64,000 nt of DNA from Polynucleobacter sp. AP-Latsch-80-C2 (GTDB taxonomy: Bacteria; Pseudomonadota; Gammaproteobacteria; Burkholderiales; Burkholderiaceae). Under the pieces are notes generated by a model. It was not told the origin of the DNA, made no database searches, and worked only from the letters and a program-made list of their open reading frames with translations. Below are positions 35,031 through 45,425 of this stretch, piece after piece. Made by a program: the position numbers and the translations under genes. The stretch lies in assembly GCF_018882185.1 (NCBI RefSeq), contig NZ_JACVOY010000005.1:124001-188000 (forward strand). The letters run 5' to 3'. Every line of letters starts with the position of its first letter. Position 1 is the first letter of the stretch.

Positions 35031-35492
35031 TTAACGAGTAACGTCCGCCCAACAATTGGGGGTTTCATAAAGACGGATTGCAGAAAGCTCCAGGCGCCCA
35101 CCGAACGCTTGCTTAAAAATGGGTTGCAAAATAGCAAATGCAGCATTGGCTAAATTTTCAACAGTAGGAACATGTTCCATGATGACGGTTTTATGATTTG
35201 GCAAAGTAGCAAGGAACGCAACCAGACCTTCATCTTCTTTGGCCACTAAAAATGCATGATCCCAAGGCTCAACGACGTGCTGATTGGTGAGTCGCTTAAT
35301 GTCACCGAAATCTAGAACCATGCCATCATCGGCTTTACCTGGATGATCAGCCACTTCGCCCGTCAAGGTAACTTCAACGGCATAGCGATGGCCATGTAAA
35401 TGGCGACACTGCCCGCCGTGATTAGGAATGCGATGTCCAGAATCGAATTCTAGGCGACGGGTAATGGAGATAGCGGGTTGTTTTGTACTCAT
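35031..35492 (-). CDS. queD: 6-carboxytetrahydropterin synthase (queuosine pathway)
   Basis: A 153-residue member of the PTPS family. The zinc His triad is in FDSGHRIPNH and CRHLHGHRY near 17-36, and DDGMVLDFGDIKRL and VEPWDHAFL near 68-95 complete the pattern, with a catalytic Cys in GGQCRHLHGH. It converts dihydroneopterin triphosphate to 6-carboxytetrahydropterin, the QueE substrate. The adjacent queE confirms this reading over eukaryotic-type pterin synthesis. Confidence 0.92.
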   Translation of the reverse strand: MSTKQPAISITRRLEFDSGHRIPNHGGQCRHLHGHRYAVEVTLTGEVADHPGKADDGMVLDFGDIKRLTNQHVVEPWDHAFLVAKEDEGLVAFLATLPNHKTVIMEHVPTVENLANAAFAILQPIFKQAFGGRLELSAIRLYETPNCWADVTR

Positions 35493-35524
35493 GCTCGGTT
35501 ATGTCATTTCTGGCAAAAGCCAAA

Positions 35525-36178
35525 TTATCGAATGCCAATCAGTTTGTGAGATTGCAGGCTCAGTCGCCAAAGTGGGCGTTTTTGGCACAGCCCCACAGCT
35601 AACTCAGTATTACTCTTTAAATTTGGGCCATCCATTGGCTGCAAATAGCGATGGCGATAGTCCATCTTCTCAAAACGGGCCAATAAAGTTTCCAAAGGGT
35701 GATGATCTGCTTGAGGCACAACCAATTTCAACTCATCTGCTTGCAAAACAATTAAATCAGAACCTGCCTTAGGGCTGACACAAACCCAATCAACCCCTTT
35801 GGGAATTTTGATAGTGCCATTGGTTTCAATGGCAACTTCAAAGCCTTTTCGATGCAAGGCCAAAATGAGTGCTTCATCTAACTGCAACAAAGGTTCGCCA
35901 CCAGTAAAAACCACATAGCGTTGCTGCGGACCTGCTGAAGTACTTTTCCAGGCTGCCTCAATGGCATCCGCTAGCAGCTCTGCGTTTTCAAATTTACCAC
36001 CGCCAAAACCATCACTTCCAACAAAATCGGTGTCGCAAAATTTGCAGACTGCATCAGCACGATCTTCTTCTCGTCCACTCCATAGATTGCAGCCCGCAAA
36101 ACGGCAAAAGACCGCTGCTCTTCCGGAGTGGGTTCCTTCGCCTTGTAGCGTAGGGAAAAGTTCTTTAACGGTATACAT
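35525..36178 (-). CDS. queE: 7-carboxy-7-deazaguanine synthase, radical SAM
   Basis: A 217-residue radical SAM enzyme. The cluster cysteines are spaced C-x14-C-x2-C near residues 30-48 (GCNLWSG...CKFC), the unusual spacing of the Burkholderia-type QueE rather than CxxxCxxC. The N-terminus VKELFPTLQGEGTHSGRAAVFC is typical. It contracts 6-carboxytetrahydropterin to the deazaguanine ring of queuosine. A gap of 41 bases separates it from the upstream lipoprotein gene; I see no preQ1 riboswitch there. Confidence 0.92.
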   Translation of the reverse strand: MYTVKELFPTLQGEGTHSGRAAVFCRFAGCNLWSGREEDRADAVCKFCDTDFVGSDGFGGGKFENAELLADAIEAAWKSTSAGPQQRYVVFTGGEPLLQLDEALILALHRKGFEVAIETNGTIKIPKGVDWVCVSPKAGSDLIVLQADELKLVVPQADHHPLETLLARFEKMDYRHRYLQPMDGPNLKSNTELAVGLCQKRPLWRLSLQSHKLIGIR

Positions 36179-36219
36179 AGTAATGCGTATATTTTAAGCG
36201 CTTTACCCAAGCAATTCAT

Positions 36220-36921
36220 TTACTTCCAGGAGACTAGCTGCCAATCAAGATAGTCTTCCCAGTAGGCATTGGACCAAGAAACGCCCAGGGTGATATAGCG
36301 CCCAAAGGATCTGCGCGCCACCCAGCGACCGATTTCCGGAGATAACCAAACATCTTCCTCGCGATAGTTCCCAACCCTAAAGACATCATTGCTCTCAAAA
36401 TAGGGATTTTCTTGGTGGTATTTAAGAACAGTAAATTGGCCAGCAGGCACAGAAACTCGCTCCCATTCAAGCGCTTTACTAGCTAAACCCCAGTAATAAC
36501 TGCCATTCGGATAAGCCAAGACTTGGTAACGCGTGCGGTAAAAGTCGGACCAAGCTGGTATGAGTTTTTCTGGCCATATGGGCAAAGCATGCTGAAATTG
36601 TTGCGGTGGACTCCATTGAGGATCTTGCAACACATACCCCCATGACTCTTGAATTTCATCAGGCAATGAACCCGCCTTCAGACCGCTGCGCTGTATCCGA
36701 ATTTGCGGACTGATCGACACCACTGTCTCGGTCACCGTATCGACAAGCTGCTGATTAAAAACATTGCTAACTTGATAGACCCATTGCTGACCCACTTGGG
36801 GTGCTCGCATGCTTGGCGTGACAATAGGCGCGGGTATTGTGACTGATGTTGGATAAGGCTGCGTTGCGATACAAGCCATCAATAGCGATGGCAATGCAAA
36901 TATAAATACTTTGCGCAACAT
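36220..36921 (-). CDS. Exported lipoprotein of unknown function, paralogue of the next gene upstream
   Basis: A 233-residue protein starting at the ATG at 36921 (MLRKVFIFALP), 2 bases after the neighbour's stop, giving a lipobox LLMAC (acylation Cys near 17). A longer in-frame start at 36948 would bury that signal. The mature protein shares its whole layout with the upstream neighbour: RAPQVGQQWVYQ, a central AYPNGSYYWG, VSVPAGQF, and a terminal IGRWVARRSFGRYI followed by DWQLVSWK. The family is not one I can name. Confidence 0.75.
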   Translation of the reverse strand: MLRKVFIFALPSLLMACIATQPYPTSVTIPAPIVTPSMRAPQVGQQWVYQVSNVFNQQLVDTVTETVVSISPQIRIQRSGLKAGSLPDEIQESWGYVLQDPQWSPPQQFQHALPIWPEKLIPAWSDFYRTRYQVLAYPNGSYYWGLASKALEWERVSVPAGQFTVLKYHQENPYFESNDVFRVGNYREEDVWLSPEIGRWVARRSFGRYITLGVSWSNAYWEDYLDWQLVSWK

Positions 36922-36923
36922 TT

Positions 36924-37625
36924 TTACTTGTAAGAAGTTAATTGCCATTGGTAGCTATCTTCATTAGTTGGAGCTCCCAACTCACCTTGAATCATGTATG
37001 AACCAGAACACTCTCGCGCCACCCATCGCCCAATGCTGGGCGCAAACCAAAGAGTCTCTTTACGAATACAGTTCACTTTATTAGCATCATCACTTTCGTA
37101 ATTGATGAGGTTTTGATAACGTAAGGTTAAGAACGTTCCAGCAGGAACGGTAACTTGCTCCCATCCATGGGCACTCATATATTCCTGCCAGGTATAGGAA
37201 GCATTGGGATAGCCCGCCAAAGCATATTTAGTGATGAATTGCTTGCTCCAGGTGGGCGTCAGGTCTTGAGGCCACAATGCAATAGGAGGATTAAATGTCA
37301 CGGTGCGCGCCCAATGCGGATCAGTAATAACCGTTCCCCATGGCCCCTGAACTTCATTAGACAATCTACCCATACCTTCATCATTACGCTCAATCACAAT
37401 CGTTGAGCCAATGCTTGTCACTCGATCTGTGATCAGACCAAGTGTTTTTCCATCAAATACATTGCGCTGAATATAAGTCCACTCCTGCCCTACCTGAGGC
37501 GCCCTTACCAAGGGAGTAGGTTGTGGTTGAGTCACAGGGGTACCGCGTTGATATCCCAATGGAACGCCGCAAGCTACCGGCGTTAATGCAACAGAAGTGA
37601 TAAAGGTGCGGCGGGATAATTTCAT
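36924..37625 (-). CDS. Exported protein of unknown function, tandem paralogue
   Basis: A 233-residue protein, the same length as its downstream paralogue. The N-terminus MKLSRRTFITSVALTPVACG combines a twin-arginine motif with a possible lipobox (VAC). The mature part shows RAPQVGQEWTY, GYPNASYTWQ, VTVPAGTF and IGRWVARECSGSY at positions matching the neighbour. The pair arose by tandem duplication. A Tat-type signal here and a Sec-type signal in the paralogue is an interesting difference. Function unknown. Confidence 0.75.
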   Translation of the reverse strand: MKLSRRTFITSVALTPVACGVPLGYQRGTPVTQPQPTPLVRAPQVGQEWTYIQRNVFDGKTLGLITDRVTSIGSTIVIERNDEGMGRLSNEVQGPWGTVITDPHWARTVTFNPPIALWPQDLTPTWSKQFITKYALAGYPNASYTWQEYMSAHGWEQVTVPAGTFLTLRYQNLINYESDDANKVNCIRKETLWFAPSIGRWVARECSGSYMIQGELGAPTNEDSYQWQLTSYK

Positions 37626-37660
37626 GGTGCAGTTTCCTGAGTAAGCTATATAGAATGGCT

Positions 37661-38461
37661 TCAGTCTAGTCCCAGCAAATCCAATTCTTCACTGGTAAAG
37701 CCTGCTTGCCTGCGACCCTCTAAATTAAAAGGGCCTCTTAAAATGGGGGCGTGGTACTTTCTTGCTAATGTTTTATAGGTTGAGATGGCAGAAAGATTCT
37801 CTTGATCACATAAGTAATTGAACCACTGATTCCCGATAGCGACGTGCCCGATTTCATCTCGAAGAATGATTTCCAAGATCTCAACCACTTTTACATCTTT
37901 AACTTGTTTAAATCGATCGCGTATCGCAGGAACAGCATCCAATCCCCTGGCTTCCATCGTTCTGGGAACTAAAGCCATTCTGGCAATCACCGCATCCGAG
38001 GTTCTTTCTACCATTTCCCATAGACTATTGTGAGCAGGAAAGTCTCCATAGGCAAAGCCAAGTGACTGTAAGTGCGCTGCAATCAAGCTGAAATGATAGG
38101 ACTCTTCTTTGGCTACCTGCAACCAATCAACATAATATTGCGTTGGCATATCCGCAAAACGCCAGATGGCATCTAATGCTAAATTCATCGCGTTAAATTC
38201 GATGTGAGCCAAGGAGTGTAATAAAGAAACTCTACCTTCGGCGGTGGCCATTGATCTCTTGGGAACGTTTAATGGGGGAATAAGCTCGGGCTTTAGCGGC
38301 CTGCCAGGCAGAACCTTGCCGCCAGTATTCAATAACTTGGAAGCATGGAGATCAAGACCCTGCCGATGGTATTGATCAAACAAATCCTGAACGCCCACTA
38401 CTTTGATCTGAGGGTCAGTTACAGCCAATAATTCAAGGGCGGTTTGACGTAACTCAAGCAT
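37661..38461 (-). CDS. DUF455 ferritin-like protein
   Basis: A protein of about 266 residues, with the ATG at 38461 preferred; a TTG two codons upstream is possible. Ferritin-like diiron motifs are visible: AHIEFNAMNLALDA near 87, AKEESYHFSL near 120 and RDEIGHVAIGNQWF near 207, giving the Glu and His ligands. Family members are annotated as DUF455 or rhodanese-related; the reaction is unknown. It lies downstream of guaA with a 24-base gap and may be co-transcribed. Confidence 0.83.
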   Translation of the reverse strand: MLELRQTALELLAVTDPQIKVVGVQDLFDQYHRQGLDLHASKLLNTGGKVLPGRPLKPELIPPLNVPKRSMATAEGRVSLLHSLAHIEFNAMNLALDAIWRFADMPTQYYVDWLQVAKEESYHFSLIAAHLQSLGFAYGDFPAHNSLWEMVERTSDAVIARMALVPRTMEARGLDAVPAIRDRFKQVKDVKVVEILEIILRDEIGHVAIGNQWFNYLCDQENLSAISTYKTLARKYHAPILRGPFNLEGRRQAGFTSEELDLLGLD

Positions 38462-38485
38462 AGACAAACGTAAACCGAGCTAGAT

Positions 38486-40093
38486 TTATTCCCACTCAAT
38501 CGTGGCCGGTGGTTTACCGCTGATGTCATAAACGACACGATTGATGCCACGCACTTCATTGATGATGCGATTAGAAACTCTGCCAAGTAGTTCATGTGGC
38601 AAATGAGCCCAATGCGCTGTCATAAAGTCTTGTGTTTGGACTGCCCTCAGGGCAACGACATACTCGTAAGTACGGCCATCACCCATCACACCCACTGATT
38701 TCACAGGCAAGAACACTGCAAAGGCTTGGCTAGTTAAGTCATACCAAGATTTTTGGCTCACTTCATCAATCGTACTGCGTAACTCTTCGATAAAAATAGC
38801 ATCAGCACGTTGCAGCAATTCTGCAAACTCTGCCTTCACTTCACCTAAGATACGCACACCAAGACCAGGGCCTGGGAAGGGATGGCGATATACCATCTCT
38901 CTTGGGAGTCCTAAAGCAACACCGAGCTCGCGAACCTCATCCTTAAAGAGCTCACGCAAAGGCTCGAGCAGCTTGAGATGCATGTCATCTGGCAAACCGC
39001 CAACGTTGTGATGGCTCTTAATAGTATGAGCACCCTTTTTACCTTTACCTGCTGACTCAATGACGTCAGGATAGATCGTGCCTTGCGCAAGCCATTTGGC
39101 ATTCTTGATTTTTCCAGACTCTGTTTGGAAAATCTCTACAAATTCCTTGCCGATAATTTTGCGTTTAGCTTCTGGATCAGCGACCCCAGCCAACTCACCC
39201 ATAAAAGTATCTTTAGCATCAACACGGATAACCTTCACCCCTAAATTGCGAGCAAACATTTCCATCACCATATCGCCTTCGTTAAGGCGCAGCAGTCCAT
39301 GGTCTACAAATACGCACGTTAACTGATCGCCAATCGCCCGGTGGATTAATGCAGCAGCAACGCTTGAGTCCACACCTCCGGATAAACCCAGAATAACTTC
39401 ATCACTACCAACTTGTTTGCGAATGCTCTCAACCGCTTCACTGATGTAATCGCCCATAACCCAATCTGGCTTGCACAGGCATATCGTATGCACAAAGCGC
39501 TCGATAATGGCAGTGCCTTGAATAGTATGAGTTACCTCAGGATGAAATTGGAAAGCATAAAAGCGACGCTCTTCATCGGCCATACCTGCTATTGGGCAAG
39601 ATTCTGTAGAGGCCATTAACTTAAAGGCTTGCGGCAGAGTTGTTACCGAGTCTCCGTGACTCATCCATACCTTCAGAATGCCGTGGCCTTCGCTGGTAGA
39701 AAAGTCCTGGATGCCTTTGAGTAAATTGGTGTGCCCATGAGCACGCACTTCCGAGTACCCAAACTCACGCGCTTTACCTAAGGCCTCGGCTGAAGCAACT
39801 GCACCACCCAACTGGGTAGCCATGGTTTGCATGCCATAGCAAATGCCTAAAACAGGAACACCGAGTTCAAATACGATTTGGGGGGCACGCGGACTACCAT
39901 CCTCAGTCACTGAGTTTGGTCCACCAGAGAGAATGATCCCTTTGCCACCCTGCTCTTGAATAAACTTTCGAATGAATTCTGGATCGCAGTCGTAGGGATG
40001 GATCTCAGAGTACACCCGTGCATCACGCACACGTCTTGCAATTAATTGAGTTACTTGTGAACCAAAGTCGAGTATCAGTATTTTGTCGTGCAC
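38486..40093 (-). CDS. guaA: GMP synthase (glutamine-hydrolysing)
   Basis: A 535-residue enzyme with an N-terminal class I glutamine amidotransferase (C85 in GICYGMQ, and His-Pro-Glu in [10 protein letters not shown] near 185), then an ATP pyrophosphatase with the P-loop SGGVDSS near 233 and the C-terminal dimerisation domain ending PPATIEWE. It converts XMP to GMP. It lies 36 bases downstream of guaB as the second gene of a guaBA operon. Confidence 0.95.
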   Translation of the reverse strand: MHDKILILDFGSQVTQLIARRVRDARVYSEIHPYDCDPEFIRKFIQEQGGKGIILSGGPNSVTEDGSPRAPQIVFELGVPVLGICYGMQTMATQLGGAVASAEALGKAREFGYSEVRAHGHTNLLKGIQDFSTSEGHGILKVWMSHGDSVTTLPQAFKLMASTESCPIAGMADEERRFYAFQFHPEVTHTIQGTAIIERFVHTICLCKPDWVMGDYISEAVESIRKQVGSDEVILGLSGGVDSSVAAALIHRAIGDQLTCVFVDHGLLRLNEGDMVMEMFARNLGVKVIRVDAKDTFMGELAGVADPEAKRKIIGKEFVEIFQTESGKIKNAKWLAQGTIYPDVIESAGKGKKGAHTIKSHHNVGGLPDDMHLKLLEPLRELFKDEVRELGVALGLPREMVYRHPFPGPGLGVRILGEVKAEFAELLQRADAIFIEELRSTIDEVSQKSWYDLTSQAFAVFLPVKSVGVMGDGRTYEYVVALRAVQTQDFMTAHWAHLPHELLGRVSNRIINEVRGINRVVYDISGKPPATIEWE

Positions 40094-40129
40094 GAAAGGA
40101 TTACCTTAAATTCAGCCTGCTTTTATTTC

Positions 40130-41602
<1,473 letters not shown>

Positions 41603-41619
41603 CTAGTCGCAAAAACAGA

Positions 41620-41970
41620 TTATAGCCTCCTAGCCTTTCTTTTAGCTGCAGCCGCTTGGAATTTGGCGTCCTGGTTCTGATTGGCCTTTTTACGACGAAC
41701 TGCCTTAGGGTCTATCAGCAAGGGGGAATAAAGCTCTAAGCGATCCCGAGGGTAGATTGGGCTATCCCAATCTTTGCGTTTGCCAAAGACCCCGAAACAG
41801 CCCTTTCTGGATAAGACGGGGTCATCCGGCCCTGCTGCTATTCCAGTCTTTACTAAAGCCCATCCAACCGTAGGCTGCTCATCCGGCAGAAAACTCAATT
41901 GCACGGAGCTTAAGACTGGCTGCCCTTGCCTGGCATCACACAGCATGATCTCTAAGAATTGACTACTCAT
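41620..41970 (-). CDS. rnfH: RnfH family ubiquitin-like protein (RatB)
   Basis: A 116-residue protein of the RnfH/RatB family. I chose the ATG at 41970 (MSSQFLEIMLC), which overlaps the ratA stop region by 8 bases. It has a beta-grasp start FLEIMLCDARQG, then a GVFGKRKDWDSPIYPRDRLELYSPLLIDPK segment (in part), the family's most conserved stretch near residues 61-90. The C-terminus is very basic. It is co-encoded with RatA in many proteobacteria; whether the pair is a toxin-antitoxin system is debated. Confidence 0.87.
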   Translation of the reverse strand: MSSQFLEIMLCDARQGQPVLSSVQLSFLPDEQPTVGWALVKTGIAAGPDDPVLSRKGCFGVFGKRKDWDSPIYPRDRLELYSPLLIDPKAVRRKKANQNQDAKFQAAAAKRKARRL

Positions 41971-42394
41971 AGAGCTCTTCAGCGCGCTTAACAAAGCAAT
42001 CCACAAAGGTTCCGGCTATGTGCCCAAATACTGGGCCAATAATCTTATCGAGAATGGCACTCTTAAATTCCCAATGAAGCTTAAATTCCACCTTACAGGC
42101 ATCCTCTTTGAGGGGAATAAAGTTCCATTGGCCTGAAAATTGCTTAAAGGGGCCATCCACAAAGACCATATCGATCGTTTCTGGTCGATGATTGATGTTC
42201 CGGGTATGGAAATACTGATTAATACCCTTGAAATGGATCATGATTTTTGCATCTAGGACGGTTTCGGTTTGCTCAAAGATTTCAACCCCGCCGCACCAAG
42301 GTAGAAACTCCGGATAACGCGCCACATCCGTCACCAAGCCATACATACGGTCGGCTGATTGGCCAATTAAAACGGTCTTGTAGACGTCTGCCAT
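41963..42394 (-). CDS. ratA: RatA-type START/polyketide cyclase-fold protein (ubiquinone-binding or ribosome-associated)
   Basis: A 143-residue protein of the COQ10/RatA START-like family. The start VLIGQSADRMYGLVTDVARYPEFLPWCGGVEI contains the diagnostic YPEFLPWC at about 28-35, and the C-terminal helix GHIAGTFVDCFVKRAEELY is typical. In E. coli RatA blocks 70S assembly, while its relatives bind coenzyme Q. It diverges from smpB across 26 bases, an arrangement common in proteobacteria, and shares its strand with rnfH and guaBA. Confidence 0.88.
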   Translation of the reverse strand: MADVYKTVLIGQSADRMYGLVTDVARYPEFLPWCGGVEIFEQTETVLDAKIMIHFKGINQYFHTRNINHRPETIDMVFVDGPFKQFSGQWNFIPLKEDACKVEFKLHWEFKSAILDKIIGPVFGHIAGTFVDCFVKRAEELYE

Positions 42395-42420
42395 AATCGA
42401 TCTTGAGAAGCTAAATAAAT

Positions 42421-42873
42421 ATGAGTATCGTCGATAACAAAAAAGCCTTCTTCGATTATTTTGTCGAGGAGCGCTTTGAGGCCGGACTGGTGTTGGAAGG
42501 ATGGGAAGTTAAAGCCATTCGCGCCGGTCGCGTGCACATTAAAGAAGCGTATGTCGTCATTCGCAAGGCAGAACTGTTTCTAATCGGTTGCCATATCACC
42601 CCGCTCCTGTCGGCCTCTACCCACATTCTTCCAGACAACACTCGAACCAGAAAGTTACTACTCAACGCCATTGAAATCCGCAAGCTCATCGGCAAAGTGG
42701 AGCAAAAAGGCTATACCCTGGTACCCCTGAACCTACATTTCTCCAAAGGGAATGTGAAATGCGAGATTGGGCTGGCCCGGGGTAAAAAGCAGCACGATAA
42801 ACGTGCCGCCACCAAAGAGCGTGAATGGGAAGTCCAAAAGGGCAGAATCGCTAGAGGCGATTTAAACGCTTAA
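42421..42873 (+). CDS. smpB: SsrA-binding protein
   Basis: A 150-residue OB-fold protein essential for trans-translation. It has [28 protein letters not shown] at the start (characteristic LxGWEVKxI), SYV-like HIKEAYVVI, and the basic C-terminal tail from [15 protein letters not shown], which enters the ribosomal decoding centre. It binds tmRNA and brings it to stalled ribosomes. The ssrA gene is not in this window. Confidence 0.95.
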   Translation: MSIVDNKKAFFDYFVEERFEAGLVLEGWEVKAIRAGRVHIKEAYVVIRKAELFLIGCHITPLLSASTHILPDNTRTRKLLLNAIEIRKLIGKVEQKGYTLVPLNLHFSKGNVKCEIGLARGKKQHDKRAATKEREWEVQKGRIARGDLNA

Positions 42874-42919
42874 ATAGGGAGTAGACTCTCCAACGGCCTT
42901 ACATCCTCGCAGGAGAGAA

Positions 42920-42944
42920 GATATGCACCATATTAGTGCATATC
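42920..42944. promoter_or_regulatory. NtrC-type palindrome upstream of the Anbu operon
   Basis: GATATGCAC and GTGCATATC are perfect 9-base arms separated by 7 bases. The core TGCAC-N7-GTGCA equals the known NtrC enhancer consensus, as at the enteric glnA promoter. It lies 60 bases before the ATP-grasp start. A possible sigma-54 element just downstream, GGCAC followed by GC, has the spacing one base short, so the promoter type is open. The palindrome is seen directly; NtrC control is inference. Confidence 0.5.
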
Positions 42945-43003
42945 GGCACCAAGCTGCTTCAATTCCGATAGAACCGTCTTTTCAAAGGCATTAGTTTGTA
43001 ACT

Positions 43004-44416
43004 ATGAAATTGCCTTTTGATGAAATGCTCGACGCAGCCGGTAAGGCCCGTCCCCACTACCAAATTTTCCACAACTGGTTAAAACAGCAAAGTGACACCC
43101 TCATGGGTCTCAAGCGTGCTGAGGCTGACCTCATCTTTAGACGAGTCGGCATCACCTTCGCCGTCTACGGCGATGACCTTGGCTCAGAAAGAACCATCCC
43201 CTTCGATCAAGTGCCCCGCATCTTTACAGCAAAGGAATGGGAACAGCTAGAGGCTGGTTTGCGTCAACGCGTTAAAGCACTCAACCGCTTTATTTATGAC
43301 GTTTACCACGATGAAGAAATTATCAAAGCAGGCATTGTTCCTGCCGAGCAGATCTTTAATAACGCCCAGTACCGACCAGAGATGCGTAACGTCAGCGTGC
43401 CACGAGATATCTACGCACAAATTGCCGGCATCGATATTGTTCGCGCTGGTGAAGGCGAATTCTATGTACTAGAAGATAACTTACGCGTTCCTTCTGGCGT
43501 GTCGTATATGGTTGAAGATCGGAAGATGATGATGCGTCTCTTCCCAGATCTGTTTCAAAAATATCGGGTTGCTCCAGTCGAGCACTATCCAGATTTACTC
43601 TTGGAATGTCTCAAGTCTGTTAAGCCAGATGACGTTAAGAAACCTAACGTGGTTGTCCTCACACCAGGAATGTATAACTCCGCTTATTTTGAACACAGCT
43701 ATCTCGCCCAGCAAATGGGTGTAGAGCTAGTCGAAGGCAAAGACTTGTTTGTTAAGAATGAGCAAGTCTTCATGAGAACCACCCAAGGACCAGAGCGAGT
43801 CGATGTGATTTATCGTCGCGTTGATGATGACTTCTTAGATCCACTGGCATTCCGCTCAGATTCCACTTTGGGTGTCGCTGGATTGCTCTCGGCGCATCGC
43901 GCAGGCAATGTCACTCTTGCGAATGCCATTGGTACCGGTATTGCCGATGACAAATCCATTTATCCCTATGTTCCAGAAATGATTGAGTTTTATCTGGGTG
44001 AAAAACCGATTCTGAATAACGTACCCACTTTTCAATGTCGTAAGCCTGATGATTTAGCTTACACCTTGGCCAACCTAGAAAAGTTAGTTATCAAACTCAC
44101 GCATGGCGCTGGTGGCTATGGAATGCTGGTAGGACCAGCATCGACCAAAGCAGAGATTGAAGAATTCAGAGTCCATCTGATTGCGAATCCTGATAAATAT
44201 ATTGCCCAACCCACTCTAGCTCTTTCCACCTGCCCAACATTTGTGGAGTCAGGCGTTGCTCCAAGACATATTGACCTTAGGCCCTTTGTCCTCTCTGGCA
44301 AAACCATCAAGATGGTGCCAGGCGGATTAACGAGGGTGGCCCTTAAAGAGGGATCTTTAGTGGTGAACTCATCACAAGGTGGTGGCACTAAAGATACCTG
44401 GGTGTTAGAAGAATAA
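43004..44416 (+). CDS. Circularly permuted type 2 ATP-grasp protein
   Basis: A 470-residue protein of the DUF404/DUF407 family. Hallmarks are GITFAVYGDD near 49, the DVYHDEEIIKAGIVP segment near 103, GEFYVLEDNLRVPSGVSYMVEDR near 152-174, and VTLANAIGTGIADDKSIYPYVPEMI near 303, then KLTHGAGGYGMLVGP near 363. These enzymes are expected to form a peptide-type bond using ATP. It leads a four-gene cluster with alpha-E, transglutaminase and Anbu genes, a combination known from bacterial Anbu loci and proposed to make and process a peptide tag. The substrate is unknown. Confidence 0.9.
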   Translation: MKLPFDEMLDAAGKARPHYQIFHNWLKQQSDTLMGLKRAEADLIFRRVGITFAVYGDDLGSERTIPFDQVPRIFTAKEWEQLEAGLRQRVKALNRFIYDVYHDEEIIKAGIVPAEQIFNNAQYRPEMRNVSVPRDIYAQIAGIDIVRAGEGEFYVLEDNLRVPSGVSYMVEDRKMMMRLFPDLFQKYRVAPVEHYPDLLLECLKSVKPDDVKKPNVVVLTPGMYNSAYFEHSYLAQQMGVELVEGKDLFVKNEQVFMRTTQGPERVDVIYRRVDDDFLDPLAFRSDSTLGVAGLLSAHRAGNVTLANAIGTGIADDKSIYPYVPEMIEFYLGEKPILNNVPTFQCRKPDDLAYTLANLEKLVIKLTHGAGGYGMLVGPASTKAEIEEFRVHLIANPDKYIAQPTLALSTCPTFVESGVAPRHIDLRPFVLSGKTIKMVPGGLTRVALKEGSLVVNSSQGGGTKDTWVLEE

Positions 44417-44429
44417 GGGAAGAGTAAAC

Positions 44430-45407
44430 ATGTTAAGTCGCACCGCTGATTGTCTTTATTGGATGGCTCGTTATACCGAGCGTGCAGAAAATACTGCTCG
44501 CATGCTCGATGTAAATCACCAAACTTCACTACTCCCCCAGCCCGCAGAGTTCTTAGAGCAGAGTTGGAAAAAATTACTTACCATCTCCAAATTGGAAGAG
44601 GCATTCTTAAGTAAGTACGATGTCGTCAACCGTGAGAATGTATTGGACTTCATGATTTATGAAACCAGCAACCCCTCTAGCATCGTTTCTTGTTTATTTG
44701 CTGCCCGCGAAAATGCGCGTGTTATTCGCGGCAAGATTACCTCTGAAGCTTGGGAAACCCAAAATACGACCTGGCTTGAGTTACAACGCATCCTTGAAGC
44801 CCGTAATCAAACCGACCCCAGTCGATTACTCGAATGGGTAAAGCATCGCTGCCATCTCTTTAGAGGGGTGTTGCTTGGCACGATGCTGAAAAATGAAGCT
44901 TTCTACTTTATTAACGTCGGCACCCTGCTAGAGAGAGCCGATAACACTGCGCGAATTTTAGAAACCAAATATGAAGTTCAGGATGCGCTAAAGGTTTTGA
45001 GCTCCAAAAAAGGAGCTGAGGAAGGTACCGCTGGAGAGTTCTTTGATTTTTATCACTGGGCTGCTTTATTGCGCTCTGTTTCCGCCTTTGAAATATATCG
45101 CCAAATATATTCCGACCAAGTGACCCCTAAACAAGTTGCTCAGTTATTGATCTTCAATAAGCAAATGCCGCGTTCATTAGTGTGCTGTGTTAATGAACTC
45201 ATTCCACTGATTTCAGAAATGAAAAACCAGCAATCAAAAGAAATTGAGCGCTTACTTGGAAAGTTAAAAGCTAGCCTAGATTATTCCGATATTGATGAAG
45301 TCTTTGAACAAGGTCTTGAAGAATTTATTGAAGCCTTCTTAGAACGTATTAACCATATTGCTGATGAGTTTAGTAATGCTTACCTCATCCCACTGGCTGT
45401 TGCCTAA
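44430..45407 (+). CDS. Alpha-E domain protein
   Basis: A 325-residue all-helical protein (DUF403). It starts MLSRTADCLYWMARYTERAENTARML, quoted here only by its first and last parts: LSRTADCLYWMARY and ERAENTARML, the family signature. A second copy-like motif, NVGTLLERADNTARIL, is near 162. Function is unknown, but it nearly always sits with the permuted ATP-grasp gene, here 13 bases downstream, and may present its substrate or regulate it (inference). Confidence 0.9.
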   Translation: MLSRTADCLYWMARYTERAENTARMLDVNHQTSLLPQPAEFLEQSWKKLLTISKLEEAFLSKYDVVNRENVLDFMIYETSNPSSIVSCLFAARENARVIRGKITSEAWETQNTTWLELQRILEARNQTDPSRLLEWVKHRCHLFRGVLLGTMLKNEAFYFINVGTLLERADNTARILETKYEVQDALKVLSSKKGAEEGTAGEFFDFYHWAALLRSVSAFEIYRQIYSDQVTPKQVAQLLIFNKQMPRSLVCCVNELIPLISEMKNQQSKEIERLLGKLKASLDYSDIDEVFEQGLEEFIEAFLERINHIADEFSNAYLIPLAVA

Positions 45408-45425
45408 GAAAAATACAGAAATCCT

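Noticed and set aside
36179..36219. preQ1 riboswitch upstream of queE
   Set aside because: The 41-base gap lacks the required C-rich loop and stem of a preQ1 aptamer.
42945..42962. Sigma-54 promoter just after the NtrC-like palindrome
   Set aside because: GGCAC is followed by a GC one base too near for the strict -24/-12 spacing, so I do not call it as a promoter.
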